A stretch of DNA of 64,000 bases from Streptomyces graminofaciens. GTDB lineage: Bacteria; Actinomycetota; Actinomycetes; Streptomycetales; Streptomycetaceae. Below the pieces are notes generated by a model. That model made no database searches and was not told the origin of the DNA. It saw nothing but the letters and a program-made list of their open reading frames with translations. The position numbers and the translations under genes were made by a program. The DNA lies in assembly GCF_030294945.1 (NCBI RefSeq), contig NZ_AP018448.1, positions 7,784,501 through 7,848,500 on the forward strand, read 5' to 3'. This document shows, one piece after another, positions 1 to 8,541 of this stretch. Numbering within the stretch: position 1 is the first letter of the stretch; every line of letters begins with the position of its first letter.

Positions 1-1434
1 GTCCGGCCCGCCCGGTCCTTCGGTGAGCCGTACGAGACGGACCGGGAATCCGTCTGCGGCGTGGTGCGCACGCAGGGCCGTCTCGACGTATCCGGCCCTC
101 GCGTCCTGCCGTACGACGACCCGGAAGCCGCTCCCGGTGAACTCGTCCAGCAGCCCGGTCCGCCCCTGCCAGTCGGTGACGGTCGGCTGCGGGAGGATGT
201 CGCCGCGCGCGGGGACATGGTCGGGCGGGAGGAAGCCGGCCGACAGCCCGGGGATCAGGGACTGCCGGATGGTCCCCTCGGGCCTGGCGGCCAGCTCCGC
301 CAGCAGATCGCTGTCGCGCTTCGCGGCGGCTGCCTCGTCGCGCTCGCAGATGACGTGCCCGAACTCCTTGGCGGTGAGCGTCACTTGGCGCACATGGGGC
401 TCGCGCTCCGGCTGGTACGTGTCGAGGAGGGAGTCGCCCGCGCCGCCCCGCGCGTGCAGGGCGAGTTTCCACATCAGGTTGGACGCGTCACGGATGCCCT
501 GGCACATACCTTGCGCGAGGAAGGGCGGGGTCATGTGCGCCGAGTCGCCGAGGAAGAACAGCCGCCGCCGCATCTGCCACTGCTCCAGCACGAGGGCGTG
601 GAAGCGGTAGGTGGCGGCCCGCCACAGCTCGTAATCACCGGGGGCCAGCCACCGCGACAGCAGGGAGCGGATGAAGTCCGGGTCGGCGACGTCCTCGGGC
701 CGCTCGTCCGGGTTGATCATGAACTCCCAGCGGCGATGGTCCCCCGGCCCCACGATGAAGGTGCTCGGCCGCGCGGGCTCACAGAACTGCACGTTCGTAC
801 GCGGGAGCCCGGCCCCGGCGCCCGGACGCAGCAGCAGGTCCACCACCAGCCACGGCTGATCGAACTCCAGGTCGTCCATGCGCAGCCCCATGCTCTTGCG
901 CAGCGGACTGGCACCGCCGTCGCAGGCGAGCACATAGCGGGTACGCAGGGTGTGCCGACGCCCGTCGGGGCCGACGGCCTCGACGGTGGCGCCGTCGCCG
1001 TCGCCGTCGCCGTCCAGGCGCACATCCGTCACCTCGGTCCCCAGGCGCACGTCGACCCCGTCGGCCGCCCGAGCGAGCCGCTCCCGCAGGGCGCTCTCCA
1101 GCTGCGGCTGATCGAAGACGTAGTTGGGCGCCCAGCCGAGAGGATGGGGCGGCGGCGCGGTGACGATGCGCTTGATGACCTGGCCGTCGCCGTTGCGGTA
1201 CTCGGACGGCCGGTACGGCATGACGTGGTCCGCGATCGCGTCGGCCAGCCCGAGGCCGCCGAAGAGCCGCATCACTTCCTGGTCCAGCCCGATGGCCCGG
1301 GGCCGGGGCTCGACGTCCGTGGCCCGGTCGAAGGCGACGGCCCGCAGGCCGAGGTCATGGGCGAGATTCGCGGCGGTGGCCCCGACGGGGCCGAGCCCCA
1401 CGATCACCACATCGGAGTCGAAGCGGTCGGTCAC
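1..1434 (-). CDS. FAD-dependent aromatic monooxygenase (MhpA-like), C-terminus beyond the left edge
   Basis: Class A flavoprotein hydroxylase of the PHBH/MhpA family, which uses NAD(P)H and O2 to hydroxylate aromatic acids in the cytosol. The GTG start at 1434 is followed by a Rossmann FAD motif GLGPVG at about residues 13-18. Further on are the DG motif (ACDGGASPLRKS) and the second FAD motif (FFLGDSAHMTPPFLAQG). A short Asp-Gly run comes from repeated GAC-GGC codons near 1000-1016. The gene leaves the window at base 1 with about 478 residues visible, so it is nearly complete for the family. The substrate cannot be read; hydroxyphenylpropionate-type acids are one option. No ring-cleavage genes are next to it here. 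Confidence 0.85.
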   Translation of the reverse strand, partial: MTDRFDSDVVIVGLGPVGATAANLAHDLGLRAVAFDRATDVEPRPRAIGLDQEVMRLFGGLGLADAIADHVMPYRPSEYRNGDGQVIKRIVTAPPPHPLGWAPNYVFDQPQLESALRERLARAADGVDVRLGTEVTDVRLDGDGDGDGATVEAVGPDGRRHTLRTRYVLACDGGASPLRKSMGLRMDDLEFDQPWLVVDLLLRPGAGAGLPRTNVQFCEPARPSTFIVGPGDHRRWEFMINPDERPEDVADPDFIRSLLSRWLAPGDYELWRAATYRFHALVLEQWQMRRRLFFLGDSAHMTPPFLAQGMCQGIRDASNLMWKLALHARGGAGDSLLDTYQPEREPHVRQVTLTAKEFGHVICERDEAAAAKRDSDLLAELAARPEGTIRQSLIPGLSAGFLPPDHVPARGDILPQPTVTDWQGRTGLLDEFTGSGFRVVVRQDARAGYVETALRAHHAADGFPVRLVRLTEGPGGPD

Positions 1435-1535
1435 GTACAGCCCCTTCCCACGAGACAACCCCGGACGCTATTCGTCAAAACTGTGACCGTCAAGGGTCTG
1501 ACAATCTCCTGATCCGGGGGTGGTGGCGGCGACCG

Positions 1536-2723
1536 TCAGGCCCCCAAGCCGGCAAGAAACGTCCCGAGCCGCTCGATCCCCTCCCGCAGGTCGTCCGCCG
1601 ACGCCGCGTAGGAGAGCCGTACGTGCGTGTCGGCCGTACGCAACCCGAAGTCCTTCCCCGGCGTGAGGCCGACGTGGGCCTCGCGCAGCGCACGCTCGCA
1701 GAACTCCCAGGAGGTGAGCCCGGTGCCGCTGACGTCGAAGTAGACGTAGAACGCGCCGTCCGGCGGCACGGGAACCGGCAGCCCGATCCGTTCGAGACCG
1801 TCGAGGACGATCGCGCGCCGCTCGCCGAACTCGGCGCGGCGGGCCTCGCAGACCGCGAGGGACTCGGGGGTGAAGCAGGCCAGGGCGGCGTGCTGGGCGG
1901 GGGTGGAGGCGCACAGGAAGTAGTTCGCGGCGAGGCGCTCCATGGCCGGGACGAGCGACTCCGGGACGACACACCAGCCGAGCCGCCACCCGGTCATGCC
2001 GAAGTACTTCGAGAAGCTGTTGATGACGAATGCGTCGGGGTCGAACGACAGAACGCCGGCCGGCGGCCGCCCGTGCTCGTCGTGGTCGGCGAGGTCGAGA
2101 TAGATCTCGTCGACGACGCGCCAGGCGCCCCGCTCGCGCGCGAGATCGCAGATCGCGGCCAGCTCGTCGCCCGGCACGGACGTACCCGTGGGATTCGAGG
2201 GCGTGGCGACCATGACGCCACGCGTGTCGCCGCTCCAGTTCCCCCGCAAGGAGGCGGCGTCCAGCTGGAACCGACTCGCGGCGGTGGTGGGCACGAGTCC
2301 GACCCGGGCCCCGAAGCTCTCCATGATCTGCCGGTTGCACGGGTACGACGGGTCCGCGATCAGCACCTCGTCACCGTCGTCGACGAGGGCGGCGGCGGCC
2401 AGCACGAGCGCGGCGGAGGCCCCCGCGGTCACGACGACCCGCCCCGGATCGACCTCGACACCGTGCCGCTCCCAGTAGAACCGCGCGATCGCCTCCCGCA
2501 GGGCGGGCAGCCCGAGCGCCGCCGTATAGGCCATGGACCGCCCGTCCATGGCCTGACGCATGGCGTCCCGCACGGCAGGGGGCGCGCCGAAGTCGGGCTC
2601 GCCGAGGCTGAGCTTGACGACGCGGTGCCCCTGGGCCTCCAGGGCGGAGGCGTGCTTGCCGAACTCCATGGCGTAGAACGGGGCGACGGCCTGGGCACGC
2701 CGCGAGATCCTCACATCGCTCAT
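1536..2723 (-). CDS. PLP-dependent class I/II aminotransferase
   Basis: Fold-type I aminotransferase of 395 residues, the usual length, starting at ATG 2723. Visible motifs are the Asn-containing SNPTG (N177), the Asp that contacts the pyridine nitrogen in VVDEIY (D205), the Schiff-base lysine in SFSKYFGMTG (K239) and the substrate-carboxylate region Arg in GWRLGW. The closest feel is the aspartate/aromatic aminotransferase subgroup (family knowledge); the substrate is not readable. It is transcribed in the same direction as the upstream exported-protein gene and the downstream monooxygenase, but with gaps of about 80-100 bp, so operon membership is uncertain. Confidence 0.9.
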   Translation of the reverse strand: MSDVRISRRAQAVAPFYAMEFGKHASALEAQGHRVVKLSLGEPDFGAPPAVRDAMRQAMDGRSMAYTAALGLPALREAIARFYWERHGVEVDPGRVVVTAGASAALVLAAAALVDDGDEVLIADPSYPCNRQIMESFGARVGLVPTTAASRFQLDAASLRGNWSGDTRGVMVATPSNPTGTSVPGDELAAICDLARERGAWRVVDEIYLDLADHDEHGRPPAGVLSFDPDAFVINSFSKYFGMTGWRLGWCVVPESLVPAMERLAANYFLCASTPAQHAALACFTPESLAVCEARRAEFGERRAIVLDGLERIGLPVPVPPDGAFYVYFDVSGTGLTSWEFCERALREAHVGLTPGKDFGLRTADTHVRLSYAASADDLREGIERLGTFLAGLGA

Positions 2724-2806
2724 GCCGCTCAGTGTGCCCGTACGCCTCCGAGCACCGGAAAGGCGGGACCCGAAGGCCCCGCCGATGCCCGGTCCCCGCG
2801 CGCGGT

Positions 2807-3493
2807 TCAGCGGAGGGTGGTGAGGCTGCCGACGAAACCGGCCCTGTCGACGGAGAGCTGCTGCTTCTTCTGGACGGGCTTGCCGAAGCTCTTCACCTGC
2901 GGGACGGCGACCCAGCTGTTCTGCGCCGTGTTGCCCTTGGCGCTGAAGCCGCTGCCCTTGACGGCGACGGCGGCGTTGAGGTTGGTGACCTTGGCGGAGG
3001 CGGTGAGCTTCTTCGGGCCCTGGCCGGCGGTGGGGTAGCTGACGGTGATGGTCCCGCTGGTGACCGGGATGCCGAAGATCTGCTCGGTCACCGTGAACCG
3101 GACGGTGGCGGTGCGGTTCTTGTCCTTGGTGACTACGGAGGTCGCCTTGGAGACGAAGCGCACCTCCTTGTTGTACGAGGCGGCACCGGACACCGACTTG
3201 CCGAGGGTGCCCTTGGCCCGCCCCTGGAAGGCCTGGTAGATCCGGCGGTCCTGGAGATCCTTGAGGAAGACGGTCTGCTGGCCCCTGCCGAGCGCCAGGA
3301 ACCTCTTCAGCACCTGCTTGGCCTCGGGCGTCCCCTGCGCGGTGAGGTACTTGGTGTACCCGGCGGCGGTGAGCTTGACGGCGGTGTCGGCCGGCGCTCG
3401 CTCGGCGGCCTGGGCCGCGGGGGCGAGCACGGCGAGACCGGCGACGGTGGCGATGGCGGCGGCGCCGAGACGGCTGGCTGCGGAGGTGAACAT
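2807..3493 (-). CDS. secreted protein of unknown function, 228 aa
   Basis: The protein begins with a clear Sec signal peptide (charged N-terminus, an Ala-rich hydrophobic stretch, then an AQAA-type cleavage region near residues 27-31). The mature part is about 200 residues, rich in Lys, Thr and Val with no Cys, and looks like an all-beta extracellular domain. No catalytic motif is recognisable. The ATG at 3493 is preceded on the coding strand by the purine-rich ACGGGAGTCCCCTC, a plausible ribosome site. Neighbouring genes on both sides are unrelated. The gene call is secure; the function is unknown. Confidence 0.8.
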   Translation of the reverse strand: MFTSAASRLGAAAIATVAGLAVLAPAAQAAERAPADTAVKLTAAGYTKYLTAQGTPEAKQVLKRFLALGRGQQTVFLKDLQDRRIYQAFQGRAKGTLGKSVSGAASYNKEVRFVSKATSVVTKDKNRTATVRFTVTEQIFGIPVTSGTITVSYPTAGQGPKKLTASAKVTNLNAAVAVKGSGFSAKGNTAQNSWVAVPQVKSFGKPVQKKQQLSVDRAGFVGSLTTLR

Positions 3494-3606
3494 GAGGGGA
3501 CTCCCGTGACGCGTGCGGATGCGATGGCTGCGTCAACGACCCTATGAACACCGGAACTTGACCGACATTGTCTCTCGAGGCAGCGCCCGAAAGGGCAGTG
3601 CCCCAT

Positions 3607-3678
3607 CGGACGCCCCCCGGCTGTCGGACGCCCCCTGGCCATCCGACGCCCCCTGGTCATCGGACGTCCGAGCCGCCC
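3607..3678. repeat. 18-bp tandem repeat, four units, intergenic
   Basis: Four consecutive 18-bp units based on CGGACGCCCCCTGGCCAT occupy the gap between two exported-protein genes. Units 2 and 3 differ at one or two bases and unit 4 has diverged. The array lies just past the stop of the gene that ends at 3686, so it is downstream of one minus-strand gene and upstream of the next. It may influence transcription read-through or simply be a minisatellite. Confidence 0.7.
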
Positions 3679-3685
3679 GGGCCGC

Positions 3686-4060
3686 CTACGGCGTGATGTT
3701 GAAGGTCTGGATGAGCTTCGTGCCGGGCGGCCGCTTGACGGTGAAGGACTTCTTGTACTCGTCCTCCTCGCACTCGACGGTGGCGGTGGCCTTGACCCCG
3801 TTCTTCGGGACGGTCTTGAGAGTGACCTTGTACTTCGAGTCGTCCTCCACGCGCGGGCTGCTGTCGACGACCTTTTCGTTGTTCTTCGTCTCTATCGTCA
3901 CCTGGAGCGGCGGAGTGTCGTCCTCACAGTCCTCGACCGTGCCCTGGACCACCACCCTCGACTTCGTCGGGTCGGCTGCTGCCTGAGTCGCTCCCGTGAC
4001 CGCGGCCGCCCCGGTCAGGGGTAGCACCGCCGCGAGGGCGAGAATTACACGCTTGCGCAT
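3686..4060 (-). CDS. small secreted protein of unknown function, 124 aa
   Basis: A short exported protein with a typical signal peptide (MRKR followed by a hydrophobic Ala/Leu/Val stretch, cleavage near the ATQAAAD region at about residues 25-31). The mature part of about 93 residues is acidic and has two Cys (in EDCEDD and VECEED) that could form a disulfide. The Val/Thr-rich pattern suggests a single beta-sandwich. No family is recognised. It follows the LuxR-type regulator by about 130 bp on the same strand, so regulation by that gene is possible but only inferred. Confidence 0.75.
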   Translation of the reverse strand: MRKRVILALAAVLPLTGAAAVTGATQAAADPTKSRVVVQGTVEDCEDDTPPLQVTIETKNNEKVVDSSPRVEDDSKYKVTLKTVPKNGVKATATVECEEDEYKKSFTVKRPPGTKLIQTFNITP

Positions 4061-4191
4061 GATTTCTCCTCAGCATGTCGGCTGTCCCGTGCACACCCCA
4101 ACGTCCGACTTCAACGCGTTTCGATCAAGAGGCACGGTTACCCACAAGCACCGGGGTAGAACTACCCCGGCCCTGCTACGACCGCCCTGCT

Positions 4192-4797
4192 CTACGCCCG
4201 ATCGGTGAGCCCGTGCTCGATCGCGAGCCGGGTGAGATCGAACCGGCGCCGAGTCCCCGCCTTCTCCCCGATCCGGTCCAGATGGGAATGGACCGTGTGC
4301 TTGCTGATACGCAGGCGATGGGCGATCTCATGGTCCGTGGCACCGTTCGCGAGCAGCCTCAGAACGTCCTGCTCCCGGTCCGTGAAACGCGGGGACTCCT
4401 CCAGCAGACAGCCGGCGGACGCGGACACATAACAACGCCCGGCCCCCACCACACGAATCGCGGTGAGCAGCTCCTCCCCCTCGGCCTGCCGGCTCACATA
4501 CCCCCCGGCACCGGCCCGGATCACCCGCACGGCGTCGATCCGGGGCGAGGACGACACGACGACGACGGCATGCCCGCGTGCCCGCAGCTCCGCCACGACG
4601 GCGGCGAGCCGAGGGCCGGACTCCTGCAGGTCCATCAACACCACGTCCGCGCCCCGCAGCCCACCGTCCGCCCCCGCGACCGACGGCGCGGTGACGACCA
4701 GACGAAGATCGGGAGCGCTGCCGATCAGCTCCGAGACACCGTGCCGAAAGACGGGACAGTCCCCGATGACCGCGATACGCACGGATTCACCACTCAC
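4192..4797 (-). CDS. orphan NarL/FixJ-type (LuxR) response regulator
   Basis: The protein has an N-terminal receiver-like domain (about residues 5-110) with a phospho-acceptor candidate in DVVLMDLQE. A C-terminal LuxR helix-turn-helix follows (FTDREQDVLRLLANGATDHE through KHTVHSHLDRIGEKAG). The receiver is atypical: the usual paired acidic residues after strand 1 appear as IGDCPVF, leaving one Asp, so phosphorylation may be weak or absent. No histidine kinase gene is adjacent. The GTG at 4797 was chosen because it gives the canonical short N-terminus; a TTG at 4824 and a GTG at 4782 are alternatives. Confidence 0.82.
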   Translation of the reverse strand: MSGESVRIAVIGDCPVFRHGVSELIGSAPDLRLVVTAPSVAGADGGLRGADVVLMDLQESGPRLAAVVAELRARGHAVVVVSSSPRIDAVRVIRAGAGGYVSRQAEGEELLTAIRVVGAGRCYVSASAGCLLEESPRFTDREQDVLRLLANGATDHEIAHRLRISKHTVHSHLDRIGEKAGTRRRFDLTRLAIEHGLTDRA

Positions 4798-5002
4798 GGC
4801 CGAGCGCAACCACTCATGACACAACTCCGATCACAGGCGCCGCCCAGCCTCCAGTCTCGACGCCCCGAGGGCCCCCGTCCCGTCGGACTGACCCGTCCGG
4901 GGACGGTGCCCTCCCTTTTGGACGATGTGCGCCCAACTGATCACCGGTACGTTCGAGTGGTGGTTTGCCACCGAGGTGACCTGCGACGAAACGGGGTTGA
5001 GC

Positions 5003-5398
5003 ATGAACATGGGACGGATCGCGAAGTCTGCCGGTGTGGCCGCGGTGGTGGCCGCGCTCGGCCTGGGTGCCTCGGGTGAGGCGCTGGCGGCGGCCAGCTG
5101 GAACGGCACCTGGAAGACCACGGGCAAGACGCAGACCACGGCTGCCAAGAAGGTCAAAAAGGGCAAGCACTTCCTGCACTTCGGCATCAACGGCGGCGGC
5201 AAGCACACCTGGACCGCCAAGGCGTACCGGGTTGTCGGCAAGAAGGGCGGCAAGGACGACGTCCTGATGCAGACGGTCAAGGACAAGGACCTGAACCGCG
5301 AGAAGGTCGCCCCCTTCAAGCAGTACCCCGCCGGCTCCTACTACATCGTCTTCAACTACTCGGTGAAGGGTAAGAAGGCGTTCGGCGGCATCCAGTAA
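5003..5398 (+). CDS. small secreted basic protein, 131 aa
   Basis: Starting at ATG 5003, the protein opens with a signal peptide ending near EALAAAS. The mature part is Lys/Gly-rich with many aromatic residues (SWNGTWKTTGKT; YYIVFNYSVKGKKAF). An in-frame codon at 4925 would add 26 residues without a signal character and is not preferred. The family is not recognised; the repeated KK and KG pairs suggest binding to an anionic surface such as the cell wall (inference). A strong hairpin follows 16 bp after the stop, so the gene is probably monocistronic. Confidence 0.75.
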   Translation: MNMGRIAKSAGVAAVVAALGLGASGEALAAASWNGTWKTTGKTQTTAAKKVKKGKHFLHFGINGGGKHTWTAKAYRVVGKKGGKDDVLMQTVKDKDLNREKVAPFKQYPAGSYYIVFNYSVKGKKAFGGIQ

Positions 5399-5413
5399 CC
5401 GCCCACTCGTGCT

Positions 5414-5445
5414 GAAGGGGTCCGCGCAGCCGCGCGGGCCCCTTC
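5414..5445 (+). terminator. intrinsic-type terminator hairpin
   Basis: GAAGGGGTCCGCGC pairs with GCGCGGGCCCCTTC (one G-T pair) around a short loop, just after the stop of the gene ending at 5398. As is common in Streptomyces, only a weak T tract follows. It also sits before the stop of the convergent gene ending at 5466 and could serve both strands. Confidence 0.75.
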
Positions 5446-5465
5446 GTCATGCCCGAGCGCCCGGC

Positions 5466-7118
5466 TCAGGGCCAGACAAGGCAGTAGGGCTGATGTCCCG
5501 CCTCATGCAACCTGTGGCTGAAGTCCTGCCACTCGTGCAGCAGTTGGTACACGTTGAACGCGTCGCGTGGGCCGCCGCGGTCCGGGACCGTGGACCAGAT
5601 GAACGCCGCCGCGCCGACCGCCTCCTCGCCGATGCCGCGCAGCGGGTCGACGACGGTCATCGGGAGCTTCACGACCGCGTAGTCGGGGTGGAGGACGACC
5701 AGTTCGAGCGGGGGCACCTTGTGGAGGGGGACGCCTTCGATGCCCGTCAGCACCATCGCGGCCATCGTCTCCGGCTTGATCTTGGTGAACATGCCGTTCA
5801 TGCCGAGCTCGTCGCCGCCGAGTTCCTCGGGGCGCATCGAGATCGGGACGCGGGCCGCGGTCGCGCCGTCGGGCGCGCCGAAGTATTTGTATGTCACCCC
5901 CACCCGACCACCATTCCTGCTCCCGGCCGTATGGAGCCGGTTGACCACCTGGTCGAGGCGGTCCGCGCGGCGTCTGCGCTCCGCACGGCTCCCGCGATCC
6001 GCGAGGTCGGGCCGGTCCGTCTGGCCCGTCTGATCCAACCCGTCCACACGATTGTCACGGTTGACACGATCAACATGATCGGCGCGATCCATACGGTCCA
6101 TACCCTCCATACGGCTGCGCCGCCCGATCCGCTCAGGGCCGTCGCCCTGGATCCGGTCACCACCGCCGTTCCCGGGTCGGTCGGAACCGTTCCCCGGCCG
6201 GTCCGAACCGCTCGCAGGCCGATCGGAACCGCCATCGATACGACCGGAACCGCTGTCGACGCGACCGGGACCGCCATCGATACGACCAGGACCGCCTTCG
6301 ATACGACCGGGCCCGCCGTCGACACGACCAGAACCGCTGTCGACACGACCGGGCCCGCCGTCGACACGGTCAGCACCGCTCTCGGCGCGGCCAGAACCGC
6401 TCTCGAGGCGGTCGGCGCCGCTCTGCGAACCGCGTCGGAGACGCGAGAAGCGCGAACCCAGCGGTCTCTCCTGCTGCGGATCGTTCGAACCGTTCCGCCC
6501 GCGGGAGCCACCGGGCGCGCTCTGCCCGTCATGGGTCTCAGTCTCGTATGTGCCGTGTGCACCCTGCGGACCGTACACGCCCTGCTGGCCGTGCGGAGCG
6601 TACGGGGGCTGTGACCCCGACGACCCTTGCGCGCCCGCGGGCGGCTCCGCCCCCGACCCCGAGCCCGCCGGCGACTGCGGTCCCTGCGCGCCCCGCGATC
6701 CGAGCGACCCCAGAGAACCCAGCGGCCCCAGACCGCGCACGGGTCCCGCGGGCCCCACGGGACCCGCGGTACCACTGGGGTCGGCGTCTCCACCGGGACC
6801 TGCGGGACCACTCTGCCCGGGCCCACTCACCCCGGGCACGACCGACACCGCCGCACTCACACCACCGGGGCCGCCAGACCCACCAGGGCCACCGGACCCA
6901 CCGGAGCCGCCAGAACCAGACCCACCAGACCCAGATCCGCTCGACGACCCCCCGGACCCACCTGCCCGTTCCTGCCGAGTCGTCTCCGCCGTCTCCTCCG
7001 CGTCGCGTCGGTGCCTTCCCCGCCGGGCACGGCGAGGACCGAGGTCACCGGTCCCCTCGCCCAGTCCGCCACCGCGATGCATATCTCCACCCGAACGCAT
7101 TTCTGGGACGCGTGGCAC
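5466..7118 (-). CDS. collagen-like low-complexity protein with a conserved C-terminal domain; N-terminus probably frameshifted
   Basis: The C-terminal ~165 residues (from about base 5965 to the stop) read as a compact globular domain (GVTYKYFGAPDG, IEGVPLHKVPPLELVVLHPD, STVPDRGGPRDAFNVYQLL) of unknown function. Upstream lie a run of GRVDGGPGRVDSGSG-like repeats, Asp-Arg repeats, and collagen-like Gly-Pro-rich sequence. Start codons in this frame (GTG 7118, ATG 7100, ATG 7082) have poor ribosome sites, and codons between 7010 and 7082 have atypical third positions for this genome. The adjacent frame, from ATG 7138 with an AGGGGAGG site, codes well up to about 7000. There a duplicated GACGC moves the reading into this frame. 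The native gene therefore probably starts at 7138. Confidence 0.65.
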   Translation of the reverse strand: MPRVPEMRSGGDMHRGGGLGEGTGDLGPRRARRGRHRRDAEETAETTRQERAGGSGGSSSGSGSGGSGSGGSGGSGGPGGSGGPGGVSAAVSVVPGVSGPGQSGPAGPGGDADPSGTAGPVGPAGPVRGLGPLGSLGSLGSRGAQGPQSPAGSGSGAEPPAGAQGSSGSQPPYAPHGQQGVYGPQGAHGTYETETHDGQSAPGGSRGRNGSNDPQQERPLGSRFSRLRRGSQSGADRLESGSGRAESGADRVDGGPGRVDSGSGRVDGGPGRIEGGPGRIDGGPGRVDSGSGRIDGGSDRPASGSDRPGNGSDRPGNGGGDRIQGDGPERIGRRSRMEGMDRMDRADHVDRVNRDNRVDGLDQTGQTDRPDLADRGSRAERRRRADRLDQVVNRLHTAGSRNGGRVGVTYKYFGAPDGATAARVPISMRPEELGGDELGMNGMFTKIKPETMAAMVLTGIEGVPLHKVPPLELVVLHPDYAVVKLPMTVVDPLRGIGEEAVGAAAFIWSTVPDRGGPRDAFNVYQLLHEWQDFSHRLHEAGHQPYCLVWP

Positions 7119-7138
7119 CGGCCGCGCAACCCGATCAT
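7000..7138 (-). other. likely true 5' end of the collagen-like gene, out of frame through a 5-bp duplication
   Basis: From ATG 7138 (AGGGGAGG centred near 7152) the frame encodes an N-terminus containing CIAVADWARGPVTSVLAVPG and GEGTDA with G/C in most third positions. The + strand reads GCGTCGCGTC at 7000-7009, a tandem GACGC pair on the coding strand. Deleting one copy joins GEGTDA directly to EETAETTRQ of the long downstream frame. The interrupted state could be a real mutation, a phase-variable slip site or an assembly error. Confidence 0.55.
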
Positions 7139-7221
7139 CGTGTCAGTGACCTCCCCTGCGGACGCCCGCCGAAACGTGCGTTGAAACACCAGTCGGCAGG
7201 ATCTTCGGAGCCTCTGACACC

Positions 7222-8541
7222 ATGGCCTGTGTGAGCTATCCGTACGAAGCCCCAGTTTCGCAGACTCTTTTCGAGCGCGCGGCGGCCGTCACGCCCGGCG
7301 GCGTGAACTCTCCGGTGCGCGCCTTCCGCGCCGTGGGCGGTACGCCCCGGTTCATGGTGTCCGGTACCGGTCCTTATCTCACCGACGCCGACGGTCGTGA
7401 GTACGTCGATCTCGTGTGTTCGTGGGGGCCCATGATCCTCGGGCACTCCCGTCCCGAGGTCATCGCCGCCGTTCAGGACGCCGTCTCGCGCGGCACCTCC
7501 TTCGGTACGCCCGGTGAGGGCGAGGTCGCGCTCGCCGAGGAGATGGTCGACCGGGTCGGGCCGCTGGAGCAGGTGCGGCTCGTGTCCAGCGGGACCGAGG
7601 CGACCATGTCGGCCATCCGGCTCGCCCGCGGCTTCACCGGCCGCAGCAAGGTGATCAAGTTCGCCGGGTGCTACCACGGGCACGTCGACTCGCTGCTCGC
7701 CGCCGCCGGGTCGGGCCTCGCCACCTTCGCGCTGCCCGACACCCCGGGCGTCACCGGCGCACAGGCCGGCGACACCGTCGTCCTGCCCTACAACGACCTC
7801 GACGCCGTACGCGCCGCCTTCGCCGCCCACCCCGGCGAGATCGCCTGTGTGATCACCGAGGCCTCGCCCGGCAACATGGGCGTCGTCCCGCCGCTGCCCG
7901 GCTTCAACCAGGGGCTGAAGGACCTCGCCGCCGACAACGGCGCGCTGTTCATCTCCGACGAGGTCATGACGGGCTTCAGGACCAGCAAGGCCGGCTGGTT
8001 CGGGATCGACGGCGTCGTCCCCGATCTCTTCACCTTCGGCAAGGTCATGGGCGGTGGCTTCCCCGCCGCCGCGTTCGGCGGTCGCGCCGACGTCATGGCG
8101 CACCTCGCGCCCGCCGGGCCCGTCTACCAGGCCGGCACCCTCTCCGGGAACCCGGTCGCCACGGCCGCCGGGCTCGCGCAGCTGCGGCTGCTCGACGACG
8201 CGGCGTACGACGTCGTCGATGCCGTGTCCCTCCGGATCCAGGGGCTCGTCACCGACGCGCTCACCAAGGAAGGCGTCGCGCACACGCTGCAGAACGCCTC
8301 CAACATGTTCTCGGTGTTCTTCACGGACACCCCCGTGCGGAACTACGAGGACGCCAAGAAGCAGGAATCGTTCCGCTTCAACGCCTTCTTCCACTCGATG
8401 CTGTCGCAGGGCGTCTATCTGCCGCCGTCGTCCTTCGAGTCGTGGTTCGTGTCGACGGCACACGACGAGCAGGCGGTTCAGCGCATCGCCGACGCCCTTC
8501 CGGCGGCGGCCCGGGCAGCAGCGGAGGCTACGGCAGCATGA
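7222..8541 (+). CDS. hemL: glutamate-1-semialdehyde 2,1-aminomutase
   Basis: HemL converts glutamate-1-semialdehyde to 5-aminolevulinate using PLP/PMP in the cytosol, the last step of the C5 route to tetrapyrroles. The protein has 439 residues and full family signatures: [13 protein letters not shown] near the N-terminus, [24 protein letters not shown], and the PLP lysine in [16 protein letters not shown] at K274. ATG 7222 and GTG 7231 are both possible starts; the latter gives the shorter N-terminus [10 protein letters not shown]. The stop overlaps the ATG of the next gene (ATGA), implying translational coupling to the histidine phosphatase. Haem supply fits with the cytochrome c maturation genes 2.3 kb downstream. 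Confidence 0.96.
   Translation: MACVSYPYEAPVSQTLFERAAAVTPGGVNSPVRAFRAVGGTPRFMVSGTGPYLTDADGREYVDLVCSWGPMILGHSRPEVIAAVQDAVSRGTSFGTPGEGEVALAEEMVDRVGPLEQVRLVSSGTEATMSAIRLARGFTGRSKVIKFAGCYHGHVDSLLAAAGSGLATFALPDTPGVTGAQAGDTVVLPYNDLDAVRAAFAAHPGEIACVITEASPGNMGVVPPLPGFNQGLKDLAADNGALFISDEVMTGFRTSKAGWFGIDGVVPDLFTFGKVMGGGFPAAAFGGRADVMAHLAPAGPVYQAGTLSGNPVATAAGLAQLRLLDDAAYDVVDAVSLRIQGLVTDALTKEGVAHTLQNASNMFSVFFTDTPVRNYEDAKKQESFRFNAFFHSMLSQGVYLPPSSFESWFVSTAHDEQAVQRIADALPAAARAAAEATAA

Noticed and set aside
61..1512. Long plus-strand frame opposite the monooxygenase
   Set aside because: It is the antisense shadow of a gene whose FAD motifs are clear on the minus strand.
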